A stretch of DNA of 32,380 nucleotides from Allomesorhizobium camelthorni (GTDB taxonomy: Bacteria > Pseudomonadota > Alphaproteobacteria > Rhizobiales > Rhizobiaceae). A program made the translations under genes and the position numbers. The DNA is taken from positions 1 to 32,380 of the forward strand of contig NZ_JAAKZF010000058.1 in NCBI RefSeq assembly GCF_011045125.1, read 5' to 3'. This document shows positions 7,533 to 16,341 of the stretch, piece after piece; position 1 is the stretch's first letter; each line of letters starts with the position of its first letter. The notes below the pieces were generated by a model. That model was not told the origin of the DNA, ran no database searches, and saw only the letters and a list, made by a program, of their open reading frames with translations.

Positions 7533-8840
7533 ATGATTGAATGCATGGCTGCAGCGGAGGAACAGCGCAACGTGGACCCTTATGTACTGCTCCTCGCAGT
7601 CTTCGGCGCCGTGGTCCTTCTGACCGCCTGGCTGCCCCTTGTCCTCAAGGAACTGCCGCTTTCACTGCCCATGGTGTGCATTGGAATCGGGGTTCTTCTG
7701 GTCCTGTCGCCATTCTCACCGAACGTAGGGGTTAATCCGTTGGAGAACCGCTATCTTACGGAGCGACTGACGGAGTTCGTGGTCATAGTCTCGCTTATGG
7801 GAGCGGGGTTGAAGTTGGACCGGCCGGTCAGTTGGAGGGGCTGGGGTTCTACATGGCGCCTGATCGGCATCGCTATGCCATTGACCATCGCGGGAATTGC
7901 TCTGCTCGGCTGGGCGGTCTTGGGACTCGGAGCTGCCGCTGCACTTCTCTTGGGCGCCGCTCTCGCCCCAACTGATCCAGTGCTGGCGAGCGACGTGCAA
8001 GTCGGGCCACCACAATCTGGCAAGGAGGACGACGTGCGTTTCGCCCTTACCTCCGAGGCAGGGCTGAACGACGGCGCAGCCTTTCCTTTCGTCTACCTTG
8101 CTATCGCAGTCGCCCTGTCGCAGGCCGCGGGTGGCGAGCCGTTCCTGGCGAACTGGCTTCTCATCGACGTCTTGTGGAAGATCGCAGCCGGCGTGGCGAT
8201 TGGCTGGCTTGGTGGAAAGGCCATGGGTTTCCTCGTGTTCCGACTGCCCAACCGTACGGGACTGTCGGAAACAAGGGACGGCTTCGTAGCGTTGGGGATC
8301 ACTTGTCTCGCCTATGGCACAACCGAGTTGGCAAACGGCTACGGGTTTCTTGCGGTTTTCGTTGCGGCGGTTGCTCTTAGATCGGTCGAGCGCCGCCACC
8401 ATTATCATGAGAACCTTCATACCTTCGCCGAGCAGATCGAACGATTGGTGATGATGGTCTTGCTTGTGTGTTTCGGGGCCGCCATTGCTGAGGGTACAAT
8501 TTTTGGGGCCCTCAGCTGGCCAGTAATTGCCATCACCGCGCTAATTCTGTTCGTTGTACGACCGCTCTCCGGCTGGATCAGCTTAGCAAGGCATCCGGCC
8601 TCCTCACCCGAGAAGGCGGCGATCGCATTCTTTGGCATCCGTGGGCTCGGGTCGTTCTATTACGTCGCCTATGCCTTTGGGCAGGCAGAATTTCAGGCGC
8701 CTCAGATCATTTGGGTGACTGTTTGCAGCGTAGTTCTCGTGTCAATCGTCACCCACGGCGTACTCGTTACGCCGATCATGCGGCATCTCGATTACCACAG
8801 GTCCGCGCGATCAGCGACAAAGGAGACGCAGCCTCTGTGA
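7533..8840 (+). CDS. CPA1-family monovalent cation/proton antiporter
   Basis: An integral membrane protein of 435 aa with about 12 hydrophobic segments. CPA1 motifs are clear: GAALAPTDPVLASDVQ (residues about 141-156, Asp148), then ALTSEAGLNDGAAFP (Asn179-Asp180), which carry the ion-binding and transport residues. It would exchange Na+ or K+ for protons across the inner membrane for pH and salt homeostasis. Ion preference cannot be read from sequence. It is shorter than NhaP members with a cytosolic regulatory tail and ends soon after the last helix. The ATG at 7533 follows TAAGAAG. A GTG at 7572 follows GGAGGA and is a credible alternative start. Confidence 0.88.
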   Translation: MIECMAAAEEQRNVDPYVLLLAVFGAVVLLTAWLPLVLKELPLSLPMVCIGIGVLLVLSPFSPNVGVNPLENRYLTERLTEFVVIVSLMGAGLKLDRPVSWRGWGSTWRLIGIAMPLTIAGIALLGWAVLGLGAAAALLLGAALAPTDPVLASDVQVGPPQSGKEDDVRFALTSEAGLNDGAAFPFVYLAIAVALSQAAGGEPFLANWLLIDVLWKIAAGVAIGWLGGKAMGFLVFRLPNRTGLSETRDGFVALGITCLAYGTTELANGYGFLAVFVAAVALRSVERRHHYHENLHTFAEQIERLVMMVLLVCFGAAIAEGTIFGALSWPVIAITALILFVVRPLSGWISLARHPASSPEKAAIAFFGIRGLGSFYYVAYAFGQAEFQAPQIIWVTVCSVVLVSIVTHGVLVTPIMRHLDYHRSARSATKETQPL

Positions 8841-8914
8841 ACTGCTGCTCGAATTTCATGGTGATAGATCGGACGCTCCGCGCTCCTCTGTAGCTTACTG
8901 CCTTTCCAGGCAGT

Positions 8915-9330
8915 CGCCCGTGTCGCCCAATACGTATGCTCGTCGCAGAAAGACCGCCAAAGCGGAGCCCAGTAGTCCACGCGGTCGTGCGTGCCACATT
9001 CAGCGATCACGGTGCCGCAGTCGCTGCCACCTTGCGGCGGTAGTGGATTTCCGCGCCTCCCTCCGAATGCCCCTTGAACTCGCTCGATCTTCCCCAGCGC
9101 CGCGACATCTGCACCGCGCTCCACTAGAAAATGAGCACCTTGTCCCTGGCGCATCCGGTCAGGGCGACAAAGGCGTCATTGGCGAAGATGATCGGGTGCC
9201 CGGGTTACTTCGCGTCCGTGACCACCATTGCCATCGTGTTTCCTCGGCGGCGACCACGAACGGGCCGAGTTCGTCCCGAAAGTTCTCGACATCGGCTTCG
9301 GCAGCCTTCTGCCCTTCGGACTTGTAGCAT
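8915..9330 (-). pseudogene. decayed LOV/PAS sensor-kinase fragment
   Basis: In scattered minus-strand frames one can read a LOV-type PAS domain. The pieces, in order, are FRDELGPFVVAAEETR (about 9290-9245), MAMVVTDAK then a TAA (9234-9205), HPIIFANDAFVALTGCARDKVL (about 9198-9130), HFLVERGADVAALGKI, and DYWAPLWRSFCDEH (about 8980-8935). In intact LOV kinases these run as EATRMPMVVTD...NPIVFANDAFLRLTGY...NCRFLQG...FWNALF. The NCRFLQG flavin-cysteine motif is lost, and there are several frameshifts and stops. No kinase domain follows. It is a dead gene whose remains still resemble photosensory HisKA_2/HWE kinases. Confidence 0.55.
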
Positions 9331-9773
9331 GCGGCCAACCAGATCGGCCGACTGCGCTTTCAACCAAGCCGCACCATACCCAGCTTACCCCATCAAGTGC
9401 CACATGAGCACGAAGAGAACCCAGGCACCCGAACGCGTCGAGAACGCTCACAACCGAGCGGCCGCCCCTTGACTCATTAGAGAACACTATCGGTCCAATC
9501 CTTCCGGTTCACGAACGGTAAACTCGCGCCATAACCAGTCATTCCCGTCGTTTCTCAATAGCGGCCGTTCACGCTACGACTGCAGGCGAGACCCGTTGCA
9601 GCCTTTGACCAGCCGCCAGATAAACGGCTGGTCTGAAGAAGCGGGGGATCCAGGTTCGTTCGCTGTGCATGACCGCCAGCACCTTCTCCTTAAGTGCCGC
9701 AATCTCAAGCGAAGGGTTCTCGGTCGAACGTTGCGTTTCCTCAGCAGCCGATGCACGTGGCAGGCAAAGTTCG
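9331..9773. other. intergenic region with possible remnant reading frame
   Basis: No supported gene. On the minus strand just past the sulfite-oxidase-type gene, a frame without ATG (about 9786-9574) has coding-like composition, with PSLEIAALKEKVLAVMHSE, and may be the remnant of a lost downstream gene. A 9-bp perfect hairpin (9607-9633) lies inside it. Confidence 0.35.
9607..9633. repeat. 9-bp inverted repeat (hairpin)
   Basis: GACCAGCCG (9607-9615) and CGGCTGGTC (9625-9633) are perfect complements around a 9-nt loop. No T-tract follows on either strand, so a classical intrinsic terminator is not supported. It lies about 140 nt beyond the end of the sulfite-oxidase-type gene. Confidence 0.5.
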
Positions 9774-10928
9774 TCAAACGATGCGGATGCGGCGCGTCAC
9801 TTGGCCATTGCTTTCCCAGTATGTGTGCTTCTTGGCGATCATGGGATCGTCCATTGCCGGTTGAATTTGCCCGGTGGTACCAATTGCGCGCGAGGTCACC
9901 GTGTGTTCTCCAGGGGAGGGATTTGCCCAATCCAGGGACCAAATCTTCCAGGCGTGTTCGGCCTCCTCACTGCGATCAATGGTTGCTGACGCCCATGGCG
10001 TTTGATCGATTTGCACTTCCACCCGGTCGATCGGTGTCCCCCAGGCTGCGCCGATAATTCGGTAACCTGAGTCCTTCCGGGTGACCTTTGCGGGGGCGGA
10101 CTTTATCAGGGCTCGGCCGACTGAGGTCTCGGCCCACACGGTCTCGCCGTTGTGCTCTTCTTCCCGGATGGTGACATAGTCGCGGGCCATCAGCAGGCTC
10201 ATGAAGCGGGTGTCGCGAACCTCAATGCGATTCAGCCACTTAACGTTGGCGATCCCGTACCAGCCCGGAACAATCAGCCGCAGCGGGAAACCGTTGGGCG
10301 TTGGCAGGGTCGCTCCGTTCATTTCATAGCAGAGTAGATTGTCGGGGTTCATTGCGTCTGCGAGCGACATGCTGCGAGCGAAATTCTGTTGCATCTTGAT
10401 GTCGCGTATTGTGACGTCGCCTTTATCGGTACCGAAAAACACAACCTCGATGCCATCATCAAGGACGCCGACTTCCTGGAGGATCGGGGCAAGCGGTGTA
10501 CCTGCCCAGCGGGCATTGCCGATGCCGCCGGTGAAAAAGGGGAAGCCGTGGTTGCCCGAGCACTCCACTGTGAAGACGACCTCCTGTCGCGGCCGCGCCA
10601 TGATGTCCGCGAGCGTCAACTTCAAGGGCTTTTTGACTAGGCCCCCGATTTCGAGGGACCACGTCTTCTCGTCAATCGTTGGTCGATTGAAATGCGAGAT
10701 GCTGAAGAACTTGTCGTTTGGGGTTATCCAGGTATCCAGGTCCTCCCAGACAAGCTGGGTCTGGATCCCTACCGGATCGGGATTTTTCGTCGGCTGGTCG
10801 AGCCATCGAACAACTTCCTCACCCGGCCGCGTCGGAAAAGCGTGGGCCAGCGAAGTATAGAACCCCGCAATTCCGGCGAGAACCGCACTTCCTTGAACGA
10901 TAAATTCTCTGCGTTGAAGATCGGGCAT
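9774..10928 (-). CDS. Tat-exported sulfite oxidase/SoxC-type molybdoenzyme
   Basis: 384 aa from the ATG at 10928, preceded by GGGAGG. The start gives a twin-arginine signal, DLQRREFIVQGSAVLAGIAG, ending in SLAHA. The molybdopterin domain has VVFTVECSGNHGFPFF (Cys123, the Mo ligand), WAGTPLAPIL, and NGFPLRLIVPGWYGIANVKW. A dimerisation domain fills the C-terminal 120 residues. Family members oxidise sulfite to sulfate in the periplasm, or act as the SoxCD sulfur dehydrogenase. No cytochrome c partner gene is next to it, so the electron acceptor is unknown. The Mo domain and Tat signal are clear. The exact substrate is not. Confidence 0.85.
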   Translation of the reverse strand: MPDLQRREFIVQGSAVLAGIAGFYTSLAHAFPTRPGEEVVRWLDQPTKNPDPVGIQTQLVWEDLDTWITPNDKFFSISHFNRPTIDEKTWSLEIGGLVKKPLKLTLADIMARPRQEVVFTVECSGNHGFPFFTGGIGNARWAGTPLAPILQEVGVLDDGIEVVFFGTDKGDVTIRDIKMQQNFARSMSLADAMNPDNLLCYEMNGATLPTPNGFPLRLIVPGWYGIANVKWLNRIEVRDTRFMSLLMARDYVTIREEEHNGETVWAETSVGRALIKSAPAKVTRKDSGYRIIGAAWGTPIDRVEVQIDQTPWASATIDRSEEAEHAWKIWSLDWANPSPGEHTVTSRAIGTTGQIQPAMDDPMIAKKHTYWESNGQVTRRIRIV

Positions 10929-11448
10929 GTTTTTCCCTCCCAGATGCTCCGGAACGGGCTGCAACGCGCATTCGGCCGCAGCCTGAGCACGGATAGGTTG
11001 CGCTAATTTCTACCACACCCGGAAGTATTCAGGGCGAGGTCAAGCGTCATCGGCGCAGCCAAAACATGTAGCACCGGACGAATTTCTAGCTTGCCCCTCG
11101 TATTTGAGACTGCGCCTTTGTAAAAGAAGAGTCCATAGTCATCGACAGAGGCGATGACGGAATGTAAATACCATTGCGCACCTCAGGGTTGTGTATTCGA
11201 GAGCGATTTTGTTCAGAATTGCAAAAACCGTTCACTGTCCAGGTCGGTACATATCGCTTTTGTTGCCCGCCAGAACGTCCGCCCCTGGGCGCAACGCGGT
11301 TGTTCTGGGAGCCGAAGTAAAAGACTGCAACCCACCCCGGCCGGACGTTCCCGAGTGTCATCAGGCAATCTGAAGTCTGAACGCATCAACCGACCACGTG
11401 CGTTCTGTGGGCAATTGCTCATCGTCGAGGCGAAAAAGGGAAGAGAAA
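10929..11448. other. intergenic region
   Basis: 520 nt between two minus-strand genes. No reading frame has both a ribosome site and convincing composition. The upstream part should contain the promoter of the molybdoenzyme gene, and the right end holds the terminator of the DUF1127 gene. Confidence 0.45.
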
Positions 11449-11480
11449 CCCCGCCTTATGCGCTTCACCGAGAGGCGGGG
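11449..11480 (-). terminator. intrinsic terminator of DUF1127 gene
   Basis: On the minus strand CCCCGCCT and AGGCGGGG form a perfect 8-bp GC-rich stem, followed by a pyrimidine-rich, T-rich tract (11448-11433). The gene's TGA (11465-11467) lies in the loop, so the coding end and the terminator overlap. Confidence 0.7.
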
Positions 11481-11911
11481 CGGGCGGGTCGGGTGTTGTT
11501 GTTCCAGTTAAGCCAGCCTTTGACTCCGATGACAACCGCTTGCTCACTTCTGGCGGGGCGAGCGTTGCGTAACGCCATTCCGGGACTGCGCGGGATCATA
11601 CGGAACTCGGCCATTGCAAGGGCTTGAGGGTCACCGGGACGATGAGAGTTGTCCGAACCCATCACCCCCAGCGGCTTCTCTCTGGAGGCCTCAACCAAGA
11701 AAGTCGCCATCGGCGGCTCGACTGCTTCCTGGTGCTCAGCGCCGAGAAAAGCGCACGTGATTTCGTCGCGCGCGATGCCGATGTCGCTGAGAACGTCATC
11801 TGATAAATGGCTCAACCCGTCCGTCGCCATCCACATGGCTTGTCGCTCGGCGCGACGACGGTACCATCCGCGAATGGAACCAACTGTAACAAGTAGGAAA
11901 TTCGTCAACAT
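11465..11911 (-). CDS. DUF1127 domain protein with long C-terminal extension
   Basis: 148 aa starting at 11911, where AAAGGA precedes the ATG. A farther ATG at 12058 has no such support. Residues about 10-50 have the DUF1127/YjiS pattern: GWYRRRAERQAMWM, then LSDDVLSDIGIARDEI. DUF1127 proteins are usually 50-75 aa, and some are known small regulators that bind RNA in alphaproteobacteria (phosphate and carbon metabolism). Here an extra polar tail of about 95 residues, rich in Arg, Pro and Ala, follows. It could be a natural extension or a read-through of a lost stop. The intrinsic terminator sits at its end. Confidence 0.7.
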   Translation of the reverse strand: MLTNFLLVTVGSIRGWYRRRAERQAMWMATDGLSHLSDDVLSDIGIARDEITCAFLGAEHQEAVEPPMATFLVEASREKPLGVMGSDNSHRPGDPQALAMAEFRMIPRSPGMALRNARPARSEQAVVIGVKGWLNWNNNTRPARPASR

Positions 11912-12054
11912 CGGAGTGATTCCTTTATCATCTGCTCGAATTGACGGCACGTACTCTGGCGTGGGAAGCGCAAGGTGTCCGTGAAGCAAGTCACTTGCCG
12001 CGCTCGGTGATGGACGGGATTGTTTGCAAAGCGAACGACTGGTCATGCCGCAAT

Positions 12055-12500
12055 TCACTCGTCCGATCCCGATGTCCCGCCAGTGAACTGCTCATCCGGC
12101 AGCGCAAGCGCCTGGAGCGCAACGAGCTTGTCCCTCGCGCCGACGTCCACGAGCAACGTCGTGGCGTCCATGCCGCAGGTAAGATTGACCGAATGGCCCT
12201 CCTCGCTGTCGACACCGGCGATCTGTCCCGGGTTCAGCGCCAGACGAACACGCGTGGCCGTTGCCGTCGACTCCGCTTCCGGATCGCTCTTCTCGATGAT
12301 CATCAGCGCAACGAAGCATGTGGCGGCTTCCTGCACGAAATACCCGCTCATGAATTTCGAGCCGAATTCATAGCTGATGCTCTGGATCGGCAGGTATTGG
12401 GTTTGGCCTTCCGGCGGCCCCAGCGATCCGAAGTCAAAGCCCAAAGGCTCGCGCCGATGGTACCTGCGAAGGTCGAAATGCTGATTGTTTTTCGTGACAT
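12055..12500 (-). pseudogene. exported conserved hypothetical protein, frameshifted between signal peptide and body
   Basis: The ATG at 12500, preceded by a strong GGGGGAGGGAG, opens a signal-peptide-like start (MSRKTISISTFAGTIGASLW) that runs out of frame at about 12440. The body is in the neighbouring frame: QTQYLPIQSISYEFGSKF, then CFVALMIIEKSDPEAE, then TRVRLALNPGQIAG and a terminal EEGHSVNLTCG region. From memory, homologues have the signal peptide and this body in a single frame of about 140 aa. One added base near 12440 would join them. The body frame also has its own ATG at 12444 (MGFDFGSLGPPEG), so a leaderless version could still be made. Function unknown. Confidence 0.5.
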
Positions 12501-13171
12501 AATGCTCCCTCCCCCTTCAGGTGACGGTGGTTTGATCAAGTGATCCCAAAAGCCCATGCGATCGGTTCGGACCGCCCAGGCGGGAGTCCGATGTCCGACT
12601 TCTCTGCAAACAATTTTTCTGCGAAGTATACGCCGTGCCAGCATCTGCGCTCTGCACGTCGCAATAATATAGTACTCTTACGTTGTATGTCTAACAAGTC
12701 ACATTTTGACCAGATGGAAAAAAGACTTTCTATGCACGCGCAAGTATTAAGACCCGCATCTCCTGCAACCATTGTTCGTGATGAAGGGTATTGCACCAGA
12801 AACATTCTTTTTCTGTGCAACGCCTATCCGACGTTTCTGACGACGTGTGGCGCGATCTTCCACAATTCGTCCGGGACGCCGGAGCACAGAACGAGTATCG
12901 AGCAATTTACCGTTGGAACCAATTTGAGTTTTCGGTGGTCAGATGAGAATGGCCGAAATGCTCCCGAATGACGCGTTCGGTATCGAAATGCGACTGCCCC
13001 CGCGGTCCCCAACAGTCCGTAAAATGGCGCTCCTTGCTAATGACGGCTCGCCACCCCAGCCAGTCCTTCCACGCTCATTTCTGGCGTTCTGCGGCTCAGG
13101 TGTTTGAACCAACAGGACGCGCCAACACCAGTCATTGCTCCTCGTTTGAGCGAGTGGCTGCAGAAAGTTGA
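12501..13171. other. intergenic stretch with an AT-richer patch
   Basis: About 670 nt without a supported gene. 12640-12830 is clearly richer in A and T than the neighbourhood. An open plus-strand frame (12540-12971) spans it, with a tail such as MEKRLSMHAQVLRPASPAT, but no start has a ribosome site and no family is recognised. Probably foreign or decayed DNA. Confidence 0.35.
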
Positions 13172-13191
13172 AACCAGGCATTCCCCTGGTT
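13172..13191 (-). terminator. possible terminator of the cyclase gene
   Basis: AACCAGG and CCTGGTT form a 7-bp perfect stem with a 6-nt loop, directly after the stop of the minus-strand cyclase gene. The following minus-strand sequence is moderately T-rich (TTTCAACTTTCT), weaker than a canonical T-tract. Confidence 0.4.
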
Positions 13192-13197
13192 CCGCAA

Positions 13198-14967
13198 TTA
13201 CACCAAGCCGGCCTTGCGAAGCCCGTCCACCACCAACTCGAAATCCTCGGGGTTCTTGTAGGGTAACACTTTGCGACGGTATTCCAGGGAGTAGTCGGGA
13301 TTGACCTGTAACACCTCCTGCCAAGCCGCGCGGGCCTCGTCGAAACGGCCCAGATGGCCGTAACTGGAAGCGAGAAGCGCGCGCGAGACGTCGGTAACGG
13401 GATTGCGGATCAGCCGCTCCTTCAGCAAGCCAACCGCCTGTTCGTACCTTCCCAGTTGAAATGAGGCCAAGGCCTGGAAGTGCAAGAGCACATCCGGAAA
13501 GTATGGGTTCAAAACCTTCGCCCGATCGAAATACTTGAGTGCCTCGTCGGCCTTGGCCGAGTAGTACAGCGCCTCGCCGAGGCTGACGTGCCCTTCAGCG
13601 AAGTTCGGATTGAGGATTATCGCACGCTGGGCCTCGCTGATGGCAGCGTCGTGCCGTCGCGAATACAGTTCGACGATGCTCAGCGCCCAGTGCGCCCAAG
13701 GATCGCGATCATCCAGCGCTACCGCCCGCGTCGCAAGCTCTTCCGCTTGCTCGCGCGAAGTCGGCGGCGACGGACTCCATCCGTTCAAGTAGTCGAGTCC
13801 GTGGGTAAGGGCCAGGAACGCGTGGGCCGAGGCGAAGTTCGGGTCCAGTTCGATGGCACGTTGCAAAAGCCCCCGGGCCGCAATATTCGTCTCCTTCGTC
13901 AGCCGGTGCCACAGCTCCCGGCCACGCAGGAAATAGTCATACGCCTCAACGTTTCCGGTGTGCTCGGGTGCCAGCCGCTGCCGGTCGCCCTCTGTCAGGT
14001 TGATGGCCAGCGCATCCACGATCTGCTGAGTGACATCGTCCTGCACCGCGAATATGTCGGTCAGGTCGCGATCAAAGCGCTCCGCCCACAGATGGCCACC
14101 CGAGGCTGCATCGATAAGCTGCGCGGTGATCCGTACCCTGTTGCCAGATTTGCGGACGCTGCCCTCCAGCACGAAGCGTACGCCGAGATTTCTGCCGACC
14201 TCCTGCACGTGGACGTTCTTGTCCTTGAAGGTGAACGACGAATTGCGGGCGATGACGAAGAGCTGCGGCAGCTTTGAGAGAGCCGTGATGATGTCTTCCG
14301 AGATTCCATCGGCGAAATACTCCTGCTCGACATCACCGCTCATGTTGGCGAAGGGCAGGACGGCGATCGACAGCTTCGGCGGCGGCACCGTCGCCAGCCG
14401 GCTTGTCACGGATTCGGAGTTTGCAGTTGCCTTTGCCTCGGCGGTGCCGACACGCAGCAAATACACCCGGATCGGCTCGGCGATGTTCTTGAGCTGCGTG
14501 TTGCCGAGATCGCTGACTGAGAGGTCAAGCCGCGCCTTGACCTGGCGATAGGCATCCTCGGATAGGCAGATGGCGCCGGGCGCCGCGACGCCCTCCAAAC
14601 GCGAGGCGATGTTGACGCCGTCGCCCATTAGATCACCGTCGCTTTCCTCGACTACGTCGCCGAGATGAATACCGATCCGGAACTCGATGCGGCGGTCCTG
14701 CGGCACGCCGGCATTGCGCTCGACCATGCCGTTCTGCACTTCGAGGGCGCAGCGCACGGCGTCTACCACACTGCGGAACTCGACAAGCGCCCCATCCCCT
14801 GTGCGCTTGATTACGCGCCCGTTGTACACGGCGATGGTCGGATCGATCAGATCGCTGCGCAGTGCCCGCAACCTCGCCAAAGTACGATCTTCGTCTGCGC
14901 CGGCCAGCCGGCTGTACCCGACCACGTCGGCAGCCAGGATCGCGGCTAGCTTGCGGTTCTCGCTCAT
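13198..14967 (-). CDS. class III adenylate/guanylate cyclase with TPR repeats
   Basis: 589 aa, soluble. The N-terminal cyclase domain (about 5-170) has ILAADVVGYSRL (metal Asp14), RVIKRTGDGALVEF (Asp58), GIHLGDVV, and MGDGVNIASRLE (Asn119 and Arg123). This pattern is compatible with an active enzyme. A TolB/FlgO-like region (about 205-330) follows, with SIAVLPFANMSGD, YFADGISEDI and FVLEGSVRKSG. At least five TPR-like repeats then run from about 350 to 560. Such CHD-TPR proteins are abundant in rhizobia and make cAMP in response to unknown signals. Whether ATP or GTP is the substrate is not determined. The start at 14967 has GGGAG at suitable spacing. It is monocistronic. Confidence 0.88.
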   Translation of the reverse strand: MSENRKLAAILAADVVGYSRLAGADEDRTLARLRALRSDLIDPTIAVYNGRVIKRTGDGALVEFRSVVDAVRCALEVQNGMVERNAGVPQDRRIEFRIGIHLGDVVEESDGDLMGDGVNIASRLEGVAAPGAICLSEDAYRQVKARLDLSVSDLGNTQLKNIAEPIRVYLLRVGTAEAKATANSESVTSRLATVPPPKLSIAVLPFANMSGDVEQEYFADGISEDIITALSKLPQLFVIARNSSFTFKDKNVHVQEVGRNLGVRFVLEGSVRKSGNRVRITAQLIDAASGGHLWAERFDRDLTDIFAVQDDVTQQIVDALAINLTEGDRQRLAPEHTGNVEAYDYFLRGRELWHRLTKETNIAARGLLQRAIELDPNFASAHAFLALTHGLDYLNGWSPSPPTSREQAEELATRAVALDDRDPWAHWALSIVELYSRRHDAAISEAQRAIILNPNFAEGHVSLGEALYYSAKADEALKYFDRAKVLNPYFPDVLLHFQALASFQLGRYEQAVGLLKERLIRNPVTDVSRALLASSYGHLGRFDEARAAWQEVLQVNPDYSLEYRRKVLPYKNPEDFELVVDGLRKAGLV

Positions 14968-15098
14968 CGACCCATCTCCCTAGTCTCCATGATAACACGA
15001 CGACGCAGGGAACGAGGAAAGTTCGGCGTTCCCCTCAGAGGGACGGTGGGTGAGATCAAGGATCGCCATCCGTTCACCCTCATGCCTGAAAGCCTACG

Positions 15099-15221
15099 AT
15101 GCTGAGCACCGATCGGGAGGCGCGCTTGACGGGCTGGATCTACAACTTCAAGGGTGACAGGGACGCCGCCGACGCGCATGTCTGGTCAATGACTGCCCTG
15201 CCGCAGATATTGTTGATTTAG
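15099..15221 (+). pseudogene. short ORF interrupted by the IS remnant
   Basis: A 40-codon frame from ATG 15099 (MLSTDREARLTGWIYNFKG, then DAADAHVWSM) runs into the left inverted repeat of the IS remnant and stops there. The part before the repeat looks coding, so it may be the 5' end of a gene cut by IS insertion. No family can be named. Confidence 0.3.
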
Positions 15222-16312
15222 TCGTTGCCAGGACGGAAGGATGGCTCTTGGTCGGATCAATCCGGCCAGATTGGTCGCAGTTTTCGGGCCTCGCTACCTG
15301 CAGTTTCGTTTAGCGGCGGCGGCGGCCACCCTCCTTTACGCCATGGTAGCGATCATCGGCCCGGCGGGGGATCGGAGCTTTGCCAATCTTCTGAGATTCT
15401 GGGCGGTAGCTGCGAGGAGGAACTCGTCGCGCGCGCTTGAGGGACCGCGCAGTCGCAGACGTCCGAGACGCAGGATGCGCTTGAGATGCGCAAACAGCAT
15501 CTCGACCTTCTTCCGTCGATGGCGGGACCGCTCATATTCCGGCGTCTCGGCAATTGCTCTGGCGACATCGCGGGCATCCTCGTTCAGATCTCGGGGGGAA
15601 GGTCATATTCAGACAGCACTGCGGCTTCAGCTCGCAGACTTTGCAGTCGTGTTGGCTGGCGCAGTAAAGCCGCGTGCCCGCACTGGTGATGCCTGTGCGC
15701 GGCGTCTTGTAGCTGCGCCGGAACTGCACCAGCCGTTTGCCACCCGGGCAGGTGTATTCGTTCACGTCCGGGTCGAACATGAAGTCGGCGCGCGAGAAAG
15801 TGCCGTCCGTGCGGTTGGACTTATCGAACACCGGGATATGCGGCGCGATCTCCCGTTCCTTGACCAACCAGGCGAGATTCGCTGCCGATCCGTAGGCGCT
15901 GTCGGCGGCTAGGTACTCTGGCTTCAGGCCGAAGCGGTCCTCGGTCCTGTCAATCATGGTGCGCGCCGCTCCCACTTCTGCCTGCCGAATCGCGCGGGTG
16001 GCTTCTACGTCCAGGATGACGCCATGGTCGGTATCGATCAGATAGTTGGTAGCGTAGGCAAAGAAGGCATGACCCTTGTGCGCTCCGGTCCACCGTGCCG
16101 CTGGATCGGAGGGTGAGATGAACTTCGGCGTGACCTCACTGGCCGCCCCGAAAGCGGCGTCATCCAGGGTTGCGAGATACTCTCGCACCGCTCGACCGGC
16201 ACCAAGATTGTCGGCGCGCCACTCGCCGCCCGGAATGGAGCGCTGTTTGTTGGAATCAACAGGTGGATGGAATCACGGCACCGCCAGCCGATCAACGCCG
16301 ACTAAATCAACA
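15211..16312. mobile_element. IS1182-family remnant bounded by 14-bp inverted repeats
   Basis: TGTTGATTTAGTCG at 15211-15224 and its exact complement CGACTAAATCAACA at 16299-16312 frame an element of about 1.1 kb. Inside is a minus-strand IS1182 transposase remnant lacking its N-terminal half. No target-site duplication is evident. The element is non-autonomous. Confidence 0.75.
15336..16274 (-). pseudogene. IS1182 transposase remnant, 5'-deleted and frameshifted
   Basis: Minus-strand coding resumes near 16274 after an in-frame TGA with PPVDSNKQRSIPGGEWRADN. It continues through the DDE domain: GHAFFAYATNYLIDTDHGVI, YLAADSAYGSAANLAW, and the Cys-rich YTCPGGKRL and CKVCELKPQC. At the six-G run 15593-15598 the frame shifts by one. 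The correct C-terminus continues in the next frame with NEDARDVARAIAETPEYERS and MLFAHLKRILRLGRLRLRGP, ending at 15336. The N-terminal half of the transposase, such as that seen at 1-398, is missing. Not functional. Confidence 0.75.
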
Positions 16313-16341
16313 CAATCCCGCATCGGCCCTGCGCTGTCTCG

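Noticed and set aside
12540-12971. Plus-strand ORF of 143 aa in the AT-rich gap
   Set aside because: No ribosome site, no domain, and composition changes along its length. Described only as part of the gap.
13480-14277. Plus-strand ORF of 265 aa opposite the cyclase gene
   Set aside because: Antisense to the cyclase/TPR protein. No domain signal.
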